From Ailanthus altissimus (lineage: Eukaryota; Streptophyta; Magnoliopsida; Sapindales; Simaroubaceae), in NCBI GenBank assembly GCA_946807835.1, contig OX327699.1, positions 17,844,014 to 17,908,013 of the forward strand: 64,000 nt of DNA. Reading direction: 5' to 3'. Shown here piece by piece: positions 12,310-24,928 of this stretch. The translations under genes and the position numbers were made by a program. The notes beneath the pieces were generated by a model. That model made no database searches. It saw only the letters and a program-made list of their open reading frames with translations, and was not told where the DNA came from. Within the stretch, counting starts at the first letter, position 1. Each line of letters begins with the position of its first letter.

Positions 12310-15300
12310 CTATTTTTTTGCACATTTCCATAAGTCAATCGTCATTTTGGTCATAAAAAATGACCCATGCTTATGACCAAAATCTAGGGGACGACATAAC
12401 ATCAAAAACTCTATAAACATACAAATATAAACCCTACAATCCCTACTATTCACTGTCTGCTGTTGCACTCTATCATTTAATCTAATTACATGAAAAGAGG
12501 TTAAGTCATGTGTAATTTGTCGTTGCTCATTAAATTTACAAGCATCTAGGTAATAGGGTAACAACGTAGATAATGGCAGGACATGATTCTTAATCACGTC
12601 ATCGGCAAATCCCTTGATGCTAGAATCGTAGATCAATATTTACCGACGCAAGATGTCCATCTCAGCCGTCACCTAATGCTGTTGATTGTAGTTAACAGGA
12701 ATATAAACTTACATAAAATTCAAATAAGTCTCACAAATAATACTACAAGTTATAAACAAAAATAACAACATTCACACAAATATTATATTTTACCTTATTA
12801 ACCTCAATCCACATAGGTGCACCGAGTAAATCTTCTTTAGCGCCTTGAGCATATGTCATTACTTCATCACTCCATATAATGCCAGAAATATCGTTTTTGT
12901 GTTCCTCATAAAGGAGTCTAAAAGTCTCCTAAAAATGCAGGGCCATCGAATAATCAATAAAGATGAAATAAGAAAATATAATTAATTTAATTCATCACTC
13001 ACAAAGAAGTACAAATTCACAAAAGTTGACAATTGGGGCAATGCATTAATGCAACCGTATTGCCTAAGCCGAATCACCTTCAAATACTCATTAATATGCT
13101 GCATTAAGAAACAATTATCGTCAAGTCAATGTGTAAATTTAAATAAATGAAATCACTATTTCACCAAATTATTGAATATATATTTTACTTACAAAGTCAT
13201 CCAACCAGCTGTGTAGCAATTCCTGAAACCATGTCGGGTTAGTGTCAAGCCCAGGTAAGATGACTACACCATCATCCTTGTCCATTTAGGCTTGAAACTT
13301 AGCTAAGATAGTCGAGTCTATCTGCTGCAATGGATCCATGTCTGCTTGAGGTTGTACTTCAATTACAATTTTCTTATTCTCATGTATCCTTTGTAAAAAT
13401 GGATTTGTATATAGGGTGTGCAAATACCATGCAGGCCTATACGGTCTCTCAAATTGACTCACTCCTTTATGCAGGGCAGGCAAGATCTCAACACTTGCCA
13501 GACTGTCAATCAGTGGCTGGGGCAGTATATTATGACCAGTAGCTGGGGTCTGAAAACCATATTAACAGCTTACTAGTGTGTTCTCTCCAAACTAAAATAT
13601 ATGTATATATTAAAATAAATCAAACTGCATTTAAGGTAAGGAAAAATTATTGCGATTTTAAATTTATTTTGCTTACCATATTATGGCTTTCGTTCTGTTG
13701 GAATGAGCATGACTGTCTAAAGCACATAATCATCTGTTGCATCTGCTGTGTAAGATCGATTTGGAGTTGATCAACCCTTGTTAAAATCTCATCTTTATCC
13801 TTGTCTATTCTCTACAGAAGTGCAGCTTCAGTACGCTCAAATTTCTTAATCATCTCCTCCCGCAATTGCTCAATATGATGTGTTACGCCATGGTCTGCAG
13901 ATGCACTATGTTCAGACTATAAGAAACATAACCATAGTTAATGACTTATTTAGAAATATATGAAAATTTCTCTTTAGTTAATCACGTAAATAAGTAATAT
14001 ACCGTTGCTCCTGGCATTGGTGCTGACATTTGTGGATTTGTCCATTCATATCCATCCCCATCCACATCTATAACATCATCGTTAGAGTCGCTGAAATAGG
14101 CATAGGTCCTGGGGCGTTTGCTCTCGCTGTAATCAGACATATTTGGTAAGTCCCCAGCATAACTTCTGCTTGGAATGCCTACACGTCTAACCAGTTGCAC
14201 AATTGCCTCTTTCTTCTCATAGTCTTTTGGTACTAATTTACGACGTACCAAAAGAACCTATAAATATAATATTAAGTTACGCTTAAAACAAAATAAAAGT
14301 TATAAACTAATATATATATTTTTCATTAATATCAACACATATCAAATTCTTCCCTAATATTGTATTCTGAACGTCATCAAACTGTGGAGTCCCTCGAGTC
14401 GTCCAATTCAAAATATGAGGGAAGCGATCACTATAATGATAACCAAAAATCTCTCCGCGCATTGGAATTGCCTCAAAAATTCATACCTAATATAGTTATT
14501 TTTAAAATATAAGTTTGATGTATACAAAATAAATAAATAATTAAGATCAAAAAGTTAAGTATAAGAAAATTATGGCGTACTAGAAATGCGTGCGAAAATT
14601 TATACACATTGTAACTCTCAAACTTCCTTTGTGCAAACCCTTTCTTATTTATTTTCTCAAGTTTTTGGAATGCAGCCTTCTTAAGTGAGTTATAAAGTAT
14701 GGTCCATGCAATATTGCCCCATGGATACTTATTAAACTCATCAAGGTCATCCACTAAACATAAAATAAAATTTTGAATCCCACTACGCTCGTCACGTGGG
14801 ATCAAAATACGATGCACAAAATAAAATAAACTCAACTTTACTACATCTGCATCGTACATATCTGTCAAATTCAGACGTCTGTACCATTTATCAAGAAATA
14901 TGTAAGATAAATTTTTTACCCCAGAAAAATATGTATCCCATAATTGAGTGCTCAATTTCCTATGCAGCTGTTGGGTGGGAGGGTAATCTCGCATTTGTAG
15001 TCCGGTGATTAGTACAAACTCATGCCGACTAAATCGAATGCGTTTTCTCTATGTAAAATCACATCTCATCTTCTAAATTAGAGATATACATCTCACGCAA
15101 TAATAACTTATGCACTAAAATACCAGAGAATGTCAAATCTAACATATCTAAAAAATGCCCCATACACGTCTACCTAAATAATATTTTTTGATTTTCTATC
15201 ATTTTATCTTTTATATAATTTAGACCCCACATCTTCGCATAAGCCGTCATTGATGCACGAAAAAATATATACTCTGAAATTCTATATTTTTTCGATACGT
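12310..15300 (-). pseudogene. Ulp1-like cysteine protease (C48) with DUF1985, captured in MULE, decayed
   Basis: Minus-strand reading from about 15300 down recovers a DUF1985-type region (FSRHEFVLITGLQM, then the 14994-14600 block with LVDDLDEFNKYPWG). A low-complexity middle follows (14251-13982), then a block around 13483-13200 (RPYRPAWYLHTLY). The C-terminal peptidase lies at about 12720-12310. All three catalytic positions can still be read: His in NYNQQH (followed by a stop where Trp is expected), Asp in IYDS, and Cys in SRDCRV (family DCGV). Intervening AT-rich gaps look like introns. Stops, including the two in the catalytic segment, make it a pseudogene. Members of this family would cleave SUMO-like conjugates; the role in transposons is unknown. 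Convergent orientation to the transposase matches Kaonashi-type MULEs. Exon boundaries were not resolved. Confidence 0.75.
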
Positions 15301-15806
15301 TCCCTTTCCTGTAACAATTAAAAAAATAAACAAAAGAAATTAATATTAAGAAAAATAATAATAAAGAAAAATTTCATAAATAACATGCATACATATAGAT
15401 TAAAAATAACATACAATATGATTTACACAAATAATTAATTTAACAGACATAAAAATCATAACATATTTTAATAATTAATTATTAACATATTAATCAACAT
15501 ATTATAATAATTAATTATATATTAAAATAAAAATAATCATATATAAATTATAATTACAAAATGTACTCACAATAATAAATAATGTTACAAACTAAAATTA
15601 ATGAGTCATTTACTTATTAATTACTTAATCTATTAGATCAATTCCTTCTAAATTAGATTTTATTTAATTTTAAATTTTTTTAAAAAACAATTTAATTTAT
15701 TAAAAAAATTCGCCACGTGGCATCCTATACAGGCGCCACGTGGCGCAACAGTGTGGCATCGCGAACATTGCGTCCGCGGTGCGCGCCCGCGATGAGCCCT
15801 TAAGGG

Positions 15807-16328
15807 GCATCGCGGGGCTATCTCGGGCCCGAGATTGGCAATGGCGGCTGGCCACCGTCTGCATCGTGATAATACACCCAAAAATCTCATATTTTACCTA
15901 TTTTTAACGTTTCTTACACCATTCTAGTCTATTTTCAACGTTTCTTACACCATTCTAACACATTTTTCATATATAATTCAATAATTTCATCTATTTCTAA
16001 CTTTAAATATAAAGTTTAATAAATTTCTAATAATTTTTTTAAAAAATTTAAATTTTTCAAAAGTTCAATAAAACTTATCAAAAATCGTCTATTTCTTTTG
16101 TTTGAAGTGAAAAATATGTTGTATAAGATCCGATCTATGTAATGATAACTTCAAAAATTTAAATCTAACAAATTTTGTAAAATTTAAAAAATTTAGTGAT
16201 TTTTTATGAAAAGTAGATTAAATTTTGATATTGGATAAATGTGTCCAAAATTAAAAAAATTGATTAATAAAATATATTCAATTTAGATTTGATTAAAAAA
16301 ATAAAAAAATTATTTATAAAATTTTCCC
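15807..16328 (-). repeat. Right TIR of MULE copy 1
   Basis: About 522 bp, the reverse complement of the left TIR. The inner edge contains a perfect 16-bp palindrome, ATCTCGGGCCCGAGAT, at 15820-15835. A copy-specific tandem duplication of a 31-bp unit (CTATTTT.AACGTTTCTTAC...) lies at 15898-15928 and 15929-15959; copy 2 of the MULE has a single unit. Confidence 0.8.
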
Positions 16329-17543
16329 AATTTTTTTTAAATATTATTACTACTATAATATATGATTTGCTGTTGCCATTAATCACTTTATATATTGTCT
16401 TATATATCTATCGGGTATTTAATTTTATACGAAAAGAGAGGCAATCGTCCATGAGCTGTCCTCGAGAGAGAGCAAAGTTTGGCTCTACCAATGCAAACCC
16501 TAAACTACTTAGAGAAAGTAAAATTAGTCTTACGTATTTACCTCGTCTTCCATCGGCTCATTTGCACAGCATTTTAAGAATTATATCAAGTTTCACCAGA
16601 GCAATTACGTTTTTGCAGATATGAGGTTATGGGCTCGAGTTTACCCTTTTTTTTACTTAAAAAATAATTATCGAACAATTCCGCACGATTGGTCTTGGGA
16701 TCAGATGTTAAAAATGATTGGACGTCTCCATTCTTTTTTTTTATAAAAAAAAGTAAAAGAATATCAAAATATAATTAAATAATTTTCTAGTTGGCACTTG
16801 ACAAATGTCCGTGGGGCTGAACCTATTAGAGATGCAATGTACCGAACTTTGAATCCACCAACACCTAGAACTACAAGTAGAAGCAGTGTCTTTATCTGAA
16901 GTGAGGCGGTGATGGAGGTTTCGCCACGCGCGTTGTTGGAGCGTCTCGGGTTGGATCTGTAGACGATGGGCCTTTCGATTGCAATAGCCACGTGCTTGGA
17001 TTGGAGTGAGTCAAGCTGAGGCAAATCATTTTAGTCAACGTCGGCGGCTAGACGCTTCCGTGTTTCTTTGAAATTTCATCCCCACATCACATTTCAATTC
17101 ACAGTCACTTCCCTGCCCCCCAACCATTGACAAAGCTCGGCAAGGGATTGCCATTTACCTTGTGTGTTTTGTATTTTTATTAATTTTTTATATTATATTA
17201 TTTTTTATAAAATAATTTAAAAAAACACAAGAAAAACAATAAAAATACCAAACAAAATATACGAAATTAATTATTTTTAAAATTGAATGAGTTCATGCAT
17301 TTTCACTAGCTAGTTCAAGCATTTTCTTTTTCATATAAATATATTCTTTTTTTTAAATTTAATTTGATTAAAATTTGAACCAATCAAATGATATAAAAAT
17401 GATCTCAATTTGTACACAAAAATGTTACTAATTCATCTTCATTTTGATGTGAGTCGGTTGCAAATGAATGGTTAAAGGAGATGAAGATCAGGATCACGGG
17501 CAACCTGCAGATAGAAATAAGCATGAAAATTCCTAATTTAATC

Positions 17544-17581
<38 letters not shown>

Positions 17582-18305
17582 TTATGAAGCAATATGTGAT
17601 TGGGAATAAAAAGACAATTTTTCTACCTCAATAATTTGTTGTTTTCATTACTCGCTCAGATGCAAATGCAATCTCCTTTTGGGATCAAATTTAACGAGGA
17701 CCTTTTATTTGTCATCTTATAAAAGGTCTACTTGTAAGAGATAAGTTGCTAAGGTCAAATTTTGATCTCTCTTTTACTTAAATTACTAATCTTGGCAGAA
17801 TATTGCATGGATAAACTGCCTAACGTATTTATGACAAATGATTTATGACGTATGAATATAATAGAACATTTTATTAATCTTTTTTATTGCTTTTTTCTTT
17901 TTTCCTTGATTCCAATAGACTGTAAATCCAACTCCCTTACATCTCTCTTACAATTCGCTTCATAATAAAGGAAGAATAATATCTACTGATATTCTTTATA
18001 TGATATTCATTTTGACTTGGTGCCAAAAAAAAAAAATCTATTAATTTAGGAATTTACCGTAAGAATAATATAAAGTATTTCGGGACTCTCACTGTAATCT
18101 TACCTTGCAATTTTTTTTATAACCTATATTAACAAATGGTCAGTATTAGAACCTTCCACCACTTCCCCCCCACACCGAATACAAAGCTTGTGGGTGCTCT
18201 GTTTTGTTTATAGACTCTGGTTTAGATAATATGAAGCCATCAATTTTGAATTAAAATGCCTCTTCTCTAATTAGAAATCGCTTTTGTATCATCTTTCTTT
18301 TCAAT
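16329..18305. other. Region upstream of the RLK7-like gene; possible relic exon at 16780-17030 (-)
   Basis: The minus strand at 17024-16780 encodes a coding-looking stretch of about 80 residues (it includes ASLQIKTLLLLVVLGVGG, a hydrophobic segment). It is GC-richer than its surroundings and was not recognised; it may be a gene fragment. The stretch 17543-17575 is a TA microsatellite. Two W-box cores, potential WRKY sites, lie at 17753-17758 (GGTCAA, minus) and 18012-18017 (TTGACT). A TATAAAA at 17718-17724 is a possible but distant TATA box. Otherwise nothing is seen. Confidence 0.4.
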
Positions 18306-21300
18306 ATGTCAACTGCAAAATTTTCTCTGTATCTCTTCCTCTCTCTATCCTTTGTCTCCTGTATCAATTCTGATGAGCATCAAATATTGGTAAATCTCAA
18401 AACCTCCCTCAAAGATTCAAAAACCAATATATTTTCTTCCTGGGATTCAAACAATCACCTTTGTAATTTCACAGGAATCACTTGTAACTCAGATAATTCA
18501 GTCAAGGAAATCGAGCTTTCTAATCGAAACCTGACAGGAACCATCCCTTTAGATTCAATATGCCAGCTTCAGGCTCTGGACAAGCTTTCACTTGGGTGCA
18601 ATTCTCTTTATGGCATAATCTCAAAAGACTTGAACAACTGCGTGAAGCTTCAATACTTGGATCTTGGCAACAATTTTTTCACTGGGACGATTCCAAGCAT
18701 AGCTTCTCTCAACGAATTGCAATACCTGTACCTGAACAACAGCGGATTCTCTGGCGTTTTCCCATGGACGTCGCTTGAGAACATGACCAATCTTGTTCAG
18801 CTGAGTCTCGGAGACAACTCTTTTGACCCAACTCCGTTTCCGAGTCAAGTCGTGAGGCTCACCAAACTGAATTGGCTCTATTTAACAAACTGCAGCATTG
18901 AAGGTCAAATTCCAGCTGAAATTGGAAACTTGTCGGAGCTTATAAACTTGGAGCTTGCTGACAACAATATTTCTGGCGAGATACCGTCAGAAATCGGGAA
19001 GCTTCGAAAATTGGGGCAGCTCGAGATTTACAATAACCAGTTGAAGGGAAAGCTTCCCGTTGGTTTGAGAAACCTAACCAATCTTGAATATTTCGACGCC
19101 TCACTCAACTTTCTTGAAGGCGATTTATCTGAAGTGGGGTATTTGACCAATTTGGTTTCGCTTCAGCTGTTTAAGAATCAGTTATCCGGTGAAGTGCCAT
19201 CCGAATTGGGCAAGTTTAAGAAGCTAGTTAATCTTTCTTTGTACACGAACAAGTTGACAGGTCCTCTGCCTCAAGAACTTGGTTCGTGGGCTGAGTTTGA
19301 TTTCATTGATGTTTCGGAGAATTTCTTGACGGGTCCGATTCCCCCGGATATGTGCAAGAGAGGTACCATGAAGGGGCTTCTGATGTTGCAGAACAGATTC
19401 AGTGGAGAAATTCCGGCGAGTTATGCGAATTGCTCGACTTTGGAGCGGTTCAGAGTCAGTAATAACTTGCTAGCGGGAACTGTTCCAGCTGGGATATGGG
19501 GATTGCCAAAGGTGAATATAATAGACATCACGTTGAATCAATTTGAAGGGCCTATTACTAAGGATATTGAAAACGCGAAAGCTCTTGCGCAGTTATTTGC
19601 TGCAAACAATCGGTTATCCGGGGAATTGCCAGAGGAGATCTCGGAAGCTACATCTTTTGTTGCTATTGAGCTGAATGACAACGAGCTTTCAGGCAAAATT
19701 CCAGCGTCAATTGGGGGCCTGAAACATTTGAGCAGCCTTAAGTTGCAGGACAACATGATCTCTGGTCCAATACCGGAGTCTATGGGCTCATGTGATTCTC
19801 TCAGTGATCTAAACATGGCTAACAACTCACTTTCTGGTAAAATCCCACCATCTTTGGGGTCTCTTCCGACTCTTAATTCTCTGAATTTATCAGATAATAA
19901 ACTTTCTGGGCATATTCCAGAGAGTTTGTCATCTTTGAGACTGGTAATTCTTGATCTTTCCAACAATAGATTAGCTGGTCACATACCAGAATCTCTCTCC
20001 ATTGAAGCCTACAATGGTAGCTTCGCCGGAAATCCTAGCCTCTGCAGTCAGACTATTAGCGCCTTCCAGCGCTGCGCAAGGAATTCCAGGATATCAAAAG
20101 ATGTCGTCACACTCATAATATGTTTTGCTGTTGGTACAATGATCTTGCTTGTCGCGTTGCTATGTTACTTCTACTTAAAGAAGGGGGAAAAGGATATTGG
20201 CGACCGTTCATTGAAGGAAGAATCTTGGGACGTAAAGCCTTTCCGAGAGTTAATATTCACTGAAGACGAGATTCTTGATTCCATAAAGAATGAGAATCTG
20301 ATAGGAAAAGGTGGGTCTGGGAGTGTATACAGAGTCGTACTATCTAATGGTAAACAACTTGCGGTGAAACACATTTGGAATACTGACACATATGACCAGA
20401 AAAAGAACTGGAGTACAACTCCGATCCTCGGAAAACGGGCCGGAAAGTCTAGGGAGTTTGATGCTGAGGTGCAGACCTTGAGCTCAATAAGGCATGTGAA
20501 TGTGGTGAAGCTGTATTGTAGCATTACAAGTGAGGACTCAAACTTGTTAGTCTATGAATATTTGCCAAATGGGAGCTTGTGGGATCGGCTGCACACATCG
20601 AATAAGTTGGAACTTGATTGGGATGCAAGGCATGACATTGCAGTTGGGGCGGCCAAGGGGTTAGAGTATCTGCATCACAGTTACGCGAGGCCCGTTATTC
20701 ACCGGGATGTCAAGTCTAGTAACATATTGTTGGACGAGTTTTTGAAGCCTAGGATTGCTGATTTTGGGCTTGCAAAGATTGTTCAAACCAATGAAGGCAA
20801 GGACTCAACTCATGTTATTGCTGGAACCTATGGTTACATTGCTCCTGGTAAGCAAATCTCTATTATTTACTTCTCGTGTTTTGTTTCTCTGAGAATATAG
20901 CAATCTTCTTAGCTTTTTTTTGTTATTGTATTTTAATTTTGCAGAATATGGTTACACGTGCAAGGTCGATGAGAAAAGTGACGTGTATAGTTTTGGAGTG
21001 GTATTAATGGAGCTAGTGACTGGAAAGAAGCCAATAGAGCCAGAGTATGGAGATAACAAGGACATTGTGACATGGATTTGTAGCAAGTTCAATAATAGAC
21101 AGAGTGTGTTAAGTCTTGTGGACTCTAGAATCCCAGAATTTTTCAAGGAAAATGCTGTAGAAGTATTGAGAATTGCAGTTCTATGCACGACGAGGCAGCC
21201 AGCCCTGAGACCTACAATGAGAAGTGTGGTTCAGATGCTAGAAGAAGCTGAGCCATGTAAATTAGTGGGAATTATCATCGGCAAAGATGGTGCTACCAAG

Positions 21301-21345
21301 AAAGTGGAAGTAAAGGAAAATGAGAAAAATAATTCAGGTTCTTAA
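18306..21345 (+). CDS. LRR receptor-like kinase, RLK7/HAIKU2 type (subfamily XI)
   Basis: Exons 18306-20847 and 20945-21345 (97-bp GT-AG intron, phase 1, splitting the Glu codon of the kinase APE motif) give 2943 nt, or 980 aa. That is close to the 977 aa of Arabidopsis RLK7. Residues 1-22 form a signal peptide, followed by a Cys-pair cap (LCNFTGITCN) and about 20 LRRs to residue 585. A single membrane span lies at 600-624. The kinase has a glycine loop (GKGGSGSV, 667-674), Lys688, HRD at 799-801 and DFG at 819-821, so it is an RD kinase with all key residues. The juxtamembrane and activation-loop text is closer to RLK7 than to IKU2. RLK7 perceives PIP peptides at the plasma membrane; IKU2 acts in seed size. 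Orthology is inferred, not tested. W-boxes upstream would suit defence-responsive control. A possible polyadenylation signal, AATAAA, lies at 21530-21535. Confidence 0.95.
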
Positions 21346-24300
21346 AACCTTGCCAGAAAAAGCAATTGGGTTGGGGAAGTTTGGAGCATTCTGCTTGTTG
21401 TAACATGTAGTATTTTGCAATATATTAGACCTTGATCACCTGTAACATAGTAGCTTCAGTTGAGTATGTGGTCTGAGCTCTTTAATGTTTTGTAACTTTT
21501 GATAGATGGCTTAAAGATGCGGAAGAGAGAATAAACATAGCTTAATTACAAATGATATCAAATCAATGGTTGATTTTGAGCCAGTCAAGAGTAGCAGAAT
21601 CGGGCTGTTGATTTTTTACAGTAGTTCCAAATTCAGAGTTTACAATTCTGTTTGGTGCTTAGTTTGTAATATCAACATGGAATAAAGCTTTCAGCTGCAA
21701 TTCCTAAAAATAACATGCATCAACCAGTGTGTTCCATTATTGGTGTAACCCATTTTTACATTGAGATTATGATGCTGGATCACAACTTGGTTCTCAGATT
21801 TTTGTAAGACTTGTCAGTATAATATTTCACTTTAATAATCTTTTCGGTATAGATCAATTTTGAGATCATTAGTCAACGTGGGTTATAATCTAATCTTATG
21901 GCGTGCAAGAGAGACCAAAAACAAAACAAAAGATGAGTTTTCACTTCTAACTTGATGCTTTTTTACCTAATTGATATTAACATACTCTCTGGATTTGACC
22001 TGGAGGTTGATTCAATTATTAAAAGCTGGTAATAGAGTTAGGGCAGGACCGCAGCGTCACTAGGTCAGCGGGCATATGACAATATCCAAATACAAAATAC
22101 ACACAAAAGAGTTGCGTATACTCCCAACTCTGCAACCACTGTTTTAAGTCAACAACCACTATGATTTATAGGAAAGGTTTTTTTTTTTTTCATAATTAAC
22201 TAGATTTCAATGAAGTCACACCAACAAATTGTTCCTTTGAATCCAAATTAACTTTAGTTTTCATTTCAGTAGATTTGGTTATCAACTTATAGAGAAAAGG
22301 TTAGAATATTCTAATTGACAATTAATCAGAAAACTCAGCAGACAAGCTGCAATATTACTGTAGAAAGTTTTTTAGGGTAAAATTAAGTTCTATGGGTATT
22401 CCATTCTACTCTCCAGTTGTTGGCAGCATTACTATCGTTGTGCCATAGGAACAGCGTGCTTGTTTGATCGAATTGCAATGTAATCCGCTAATCCAGGACT
22501 TGAAGAAGTTATGAGCCTGACACGGACAGCCACCTCATTGAGATGGGCCTTGAGCACGAAAATAGCCATCCATACATGCTACAAGGAAAGAGTCAGGGCC
22601 CATAAAAAGAGTGGCGCTTATTTTTATTTTAAAAATCATTTTAATCATATTTTATGATATATATATATATACACACACAAAATATTAACAATATATATAA
22701 ATAAAATAAGAAGAAAGAAAATATAACATGACTTTAAACAAGAAAAAATATGTTAATAACATTGTTCTAAAATTAAATATTCCTCTCATCATGCGAGTTA
22801 AGATAGATCTATACGATTCTAAAATACAATTTAATCTCCATTTATGAGCATGATCACAAAAAAAAAAGCTAATTTTTATAATAATAATTGCTCAAAATAT
22901 AATATAAAAAATATTTTATTTATTTATTTATGTGTATGTTCACTTCTTGTCTTTTTCACTCTCACACACTTCTAATAAGAATAAACATCCTTTTATATAA
23001 TAGTAGATAATTTTATGAAAGTTACAATATTTATATATTATAACTCCCATAATAATTTAATATATAGAAACTTCTAAAAATAATAATCTATAAATATTGT
23101 AACTTTCATACATTTAAACTAAATTTAATGACTAATTTAAAAAATAATAATCATTGTATAATGATAATAATTTAATAACTCAAGATATAAAAACTATATT
23201 TAAATTGTGTAACTTACGAAATATTTAAAAGAGTTTTAAAAAAAAATTCCAATAGTTTCCCATAAAAGATTTGAAAATATTTTATATACACGTATAAATT
23301 TAGATATATAAGAAAATATAATGCATAACTAATAATAAAAAAAACATGCAAGAGCAACATTCTATTATATAGTAAGTATAAGTATTTTTCAAATTTAAAT
23401 ATATATTTAATGTTATAAAATTTATTTGAGGAATTTGAAGAAACAATGTATTGAACTCCACTTCATTAATCAAATTTCAACTATAACACACATAACAATG
23501 ATAAAGACTTGGTTTTACTTGTTAATGCATTGATGACCATGGACACTATCTTGATTCTAGTGAGAGCTTTAAAAAACAACGCAACTACTATTCTCACATA
23601 GGTGAGTCATCCAAAGATATATTTGATTTATGCCTTGTAAGAGTATGCTTGTCTCGGGCTCATTCAGATTAAGTACCATTCTAACATCACACAAAATTAG
23701 CACTTTTGTCATAAAGATGAGTCGAAGCATATCTCCTCTATGATATGTCTATAATATAAGACATGTAATATAGATTGTTCTTACCTATTAAACTTCCTTC
23801 ATAGAATTGTCAACCACAGAGATTAGATTATTTTTATAAGTGACTCCCTTATAAATTTAAGTATATTTCCCTCGATAATTTTACAAGACTTTTTTCTCAA
23901 TTTTTTTTTTATAATTTTATTTAGGATACTTTATGTACTTCCATCTTATACAACATGCTAAAGAATTCTTCAACTAATTGCGTATATCCAATTTAAATTG
24001 TTGTTAAACAAATTTTATCCATCAACTTTGTCAAACCTATTACAATTTACTCACCTAAACAAAAATGTTAGAATATACAACTAACATATACACAATCAAA
24101 TTTTTTAATTTTAATAAAAACTAAAGGATAAATATTTTTTTCCCATAATTCATGAAAACCGAATGATAAGAATAATGAAAAAAAAAACCCACATTTTAAG
24201 AAAATTATTGAGGCTGCTATTTCTTATATAATTTTTTAAAAATAGAGAATTTAAATTACATCATGTTCACTAACAGTAATATTTTCTTTACCCTTAAAAC

Positions 24301-24928
24301 AAATATTTTATATGCACATATATTTATGTGATGCATAGTAGTTAATAGAATAAAATATGAAAATACAATAAATATGCACAATCATTTCACAATAAATTAA
24401 ATCTTGAGTGCTTTAACATTGATAATATTCTTACACGACATGCAAATATATAATTGATAAATATATCAACATATAAAAAGTGTTGGAATACATGTCTACT
24501 GGAATTGCCAATTTTTTTTTTTTTTTTAAAAAGAATAATAAAATTTATACTTTTAAAATTCAAATGACCCAAAGCAAATAATTTAATAATGGAGGAATAA
24601 TTCATTTTCTCAAATATATATTATTGTTTAGTTATGCTATAGATTATAGTCTCCTTCATATCATATAAATATGAGAATAATAACATGAAAATATCATATT
24701 ATTTGTATTGTAGGTGATTCACTTTAATGAAATATTGAATTCTATGAAAAGATTAACACCTACAATCTTAGCATTAATTGGAGAATAATAACACAATCTA
24801 CAACAAATACAAAATTTGTGATAATACATAAAGCAGTAGTAGATACTTTTTTTTTCTAATTAAAATATTTCACAAAGCAATGTTTGTTGTTTTTTTTAAG
24901 AAAAAATTATGGGATATTGTCTTTAATA
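21346..24928. other. Intergenic, AT-rich, no gene seen
   Basis: The first 200 bases are probably the 3' untranslated region of the kinase gene. The stretch 23430-23930 is less AT-rich and has the look of an old LTR fragment, but no termini, primer site or coding motif was found. The 72-codon minus frame at 24387-24605 is low-complexity and unsupported. Confidence 0.5.

Larger units (their letters stand above)
6911..16328 (+). mobile_element. Mutator-like element (MULE) copy 1, Kaonashi-like, carrying transposase and Ulp1-like relics
   Basis: Long TIRs bound the element: left 6911-7468, and right 15807-16328 read in reverse complement. Between them lie a MURA-type transposase pseudogene on + (7564-10056) and a convergent Ulp1-like pseudogene on - (about 12310-15300). 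A 2006-bp solo LTR inserted at 10079. MULEs that carry an ULP-like gene beside the transposase are an established class (Kaonashi in Arabidopsis, similar in melon). The outer ends both resemble GGAAAAATTTATAAATAA, also seen at the ends of copy 2 (32119-36020). The flanks are A/T runs, so no convincing 9-bp target duplication can be read. Boundaries are good to a few bases. Confidence 0.85.

Noticed and set aside
13576..13770. + strand frame with several Cys residues
   Set aside because: It lies in the antisense of the Ulp1-like pseudogene and is a shadow frame.
6902..16337. 9-bp target duplication for MULE copy 1
   Set aside because: The flanks are A and T runs (AAAAATTTT against AATTTTTTTT); a match is expected by chance, so none is claimed.
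16289..16624. 111-codon + frame at the right end of MULE copy 1
   Set aside because: Begins inside the TIR; the Lys/Ile/Phe-rich first half is AT-rich DNA and the second half matches no family I recognise.
19538..19966. 142-codon minus frame inside the RLK7-like gene
   Set aside because: Antisense shadow of the LRR repeats; the same happens at 37955-38407 in the CEPR1-like gene.
23430..23930. Possible LTR fragment
   Set aside because: The texture is LTR-like but it does not match the other LTR families here and no ends, primer site or target duplication could be found.
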